Origin: Nitrobacter sp. NHB1
Lineage (GTDB): Bacteria; Pseudomonadota; Alphaproteobacteria; Rhizobiales; Xanthobacteraceae
Direction of reading: 5' to 3'
Assembly: GCF_036964665.1 (NCBI RefSeq)
Contig: NZ_JBAMDA010000001.1
Span: 3,076,001-3,140,000 of the forward strand
DNA length: 64,000 nt
Shown piece after piece: positions 63,254 through 64,000 of this stretch; the stretch's first letter is position 1, and every line of letters starts with the position of its first letter. The translations under genes and the position numbers were made by a program. The notes under the pieces are model-generated. The model saw only the letters and a program-made list of their open reading frames with translations. It had not been told where the DNA came from and ran no database searches.

Positions 63254-64000
63254 ATGCTGCCGATGATGAGCACGCTCGACGCCGGCCTGACGCTGATCCG
63301 CACCGCGTCCCGGCGCGTCTCGGTAGCCAATAGCCGGATCGAGCGGGCGTTCAAGAACTGGATGCCCAAGGGACTCTATGCCCGCGCGCTGCTGATCATG
63401 ATCGTGCCGATGGTGGTGCTGCAATCGGTGGTGGCCTTCGTGTTCATGGAGCGGCACTGGAACACGGTGACGCGACGGCTGTCGGCGGCGGTCGTGCAGG
63501 ATGTCGCCGCGCTGATCGATGTCTACAAGGACTACCCGCAGGACAAGGATCGCGCGACGATCCGGCGCATCGCACAGCAGCGGCTCGGGCTCGTGGTCGA
63601 TTTTCTGCCGCCGGGCGATATGCCGCCGCCCGGGCCGAAGCCGTTCTTCTCGCTGCTCGACCAGTCGCTCTCAGTGCAGATCAGCAGGCAGATCGGCAAG
63701 CCGTTCTGGATCGACACGGTCGGCCGGTCCAATCTGGTGGAGATCAGGATCCAGCTCGATGACGCGGTGATGCGGGTGTTCGCGCAGCGCAGCGCCGCCT
63801 ATGCCTCAAACTCTCAAATCTTCATCTTCTGGATGCTGGGCACGTCCTCGATCCTGCTGTTCGTCGCGGTGCTGTTCCTGCGCAATCAGATCAAGCCGAT
63901 CCTGCGGCTGGCGGATGCCGCCGAGAGTTTTGGCAAGGGCCGCGACGCGCCGAACTTCCGTCCGCGCGGAGCGCGCGAGGTCCGGCGCGCCGCGCAGGCG
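63254..64000 (+). CDS. EnvZ-like sensor histidine kinase, N-terminal part (cut by window edge)
   Basis: The visible 249 residues hold a cytoplasmic N-terminus, membrane helix 1 (about 43-65, ARALLIMIVPMVVLQSVVAF), a periplasmic sensor domain (about 66-185), helix 2 (about 186-207, IFIFWMLGTSSILLFVAVLF) and the start of a HAMP domain (LRNQIKPILRLADAAESFGK). The kinase core lies beyond the window. It is the probable partner of PetR. Confidence 0.88.
   Translation, partial: MLPMMSTLDAGLTLIRTASRRVSVANSRIERAFKNWMPKGLYARALLIMIVPMVVLQSVVAFVFMERHWNTVTRRLSAAVVQDVAALIDVYKDYPQDKDRATIRRIAQQRLGLVVDFLPPGDMPPPGPKPFFSLLDQSLSVQISRQIGKPFWIDTVGRSNLVEIRIQLDDAVMRVFAQRSAAYASNSQIFIFWMLGTSSILLFVAVLFLRNQIKPILRLADAAESFGKGRDAPNFRPRGAREVRRAAQA

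Overview
The window is a GC-rich alphaproteobacterial chromosome segment, most likely Bradyrhizobiaceae (Bradyrhizobium, Rhodopseudomonas, Afipia or Nitrobacter type). The evidence is a fused cytochrome b/c1 gene (fbcH) behind the Rieske gene, fused anthranilate synthase trpE(G), the cell-cycle methylase ccrM, the order smc-dsbA-dciA-mutY, a membrane-bound ferritin (mbfA), and many intergenic palindromic repeats of kinds common in that family. I see no rRNA, tRNA, insertion sequence, prophage or CRISPR array. Almost everything is core metabolism, tRNA modification, DNA repair and envelope function.

Layout. 1-5.6 kb: metallophosphoesterase (cut by the edge), mbfA, Nudix and GNAT genes, then a probable zinc-uptake unit: a His-rich DUF2946-like protein and a TonB-dependent receptor behind a perfect Zur-type palindrome. 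5.6-12.6 kb: a minus-strand MoxR/DUF58/DUF4159/glutamine-amidotransferase-like cluster. 12.8-15.6 kb: overlapping operon of DUF1285, CoA-type Nudix, DUF6111 and CCA-adding enzyme. 15.6-19.1 kb: hemF, a 380-bp nested inverted-repeat region, a kinesin-light-chain TPR gene, and trmL-queE-queD. 19.3-22 kb: petA-fbcH. 22.6-25.7 kb: trpL attenuator, trpE(G), apt. 25.7-31.1 kb: two ParA-like ATPases, an M48 protease with LemA, YbaN, and an Rsm22-family methyltransferase containing an in-frame copy of a dispersed palindromic repeat. 31.3-40.1 kb: smc, dsbA-like, dciA, mutY with a tandem heptapeptide insertion, GST, ccrM. 40.5-46.7 kb: YpfJ peptidase, moaB, a LexA-box radical SAM gene, rnhB, GT39-like membrane protein, family-4 UDG. 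46.8-54.1 kb: ETF-QO, TPR lipoprotein-like protein, ispE, rlmJ, cold-shock gene with a small overlapping ORF upstream, outer-membrane barrel. 54.3-60.4 kb: uvrC, then the tightly packed pgsA-moaD-moaE-prmB-MATE run. 60.4-64 kb: ilvE and a petP-petR-histidine kinase operon, the kinase cut by the window edge.

How it fits together. PetP/PetR family regulators are known in Rhodobacter for control of cytochrome bc1, and the bc1 genes lie about 40 kb away here. DNA maintenance genes (smc, dciA, mutY, ccrM, rnhB, UDG, uvrC and an SOS-boxed radical SAM gene) are dense. trmL and queE/queD form one translationally coupled unit, all aimed at tRNA position 34. The most unusual features are repeat-related: a palindromic element domesticated inside a coding sequence, a nested inverted-repeat composite, and a two-hairpin element present in two full copies and one relic.
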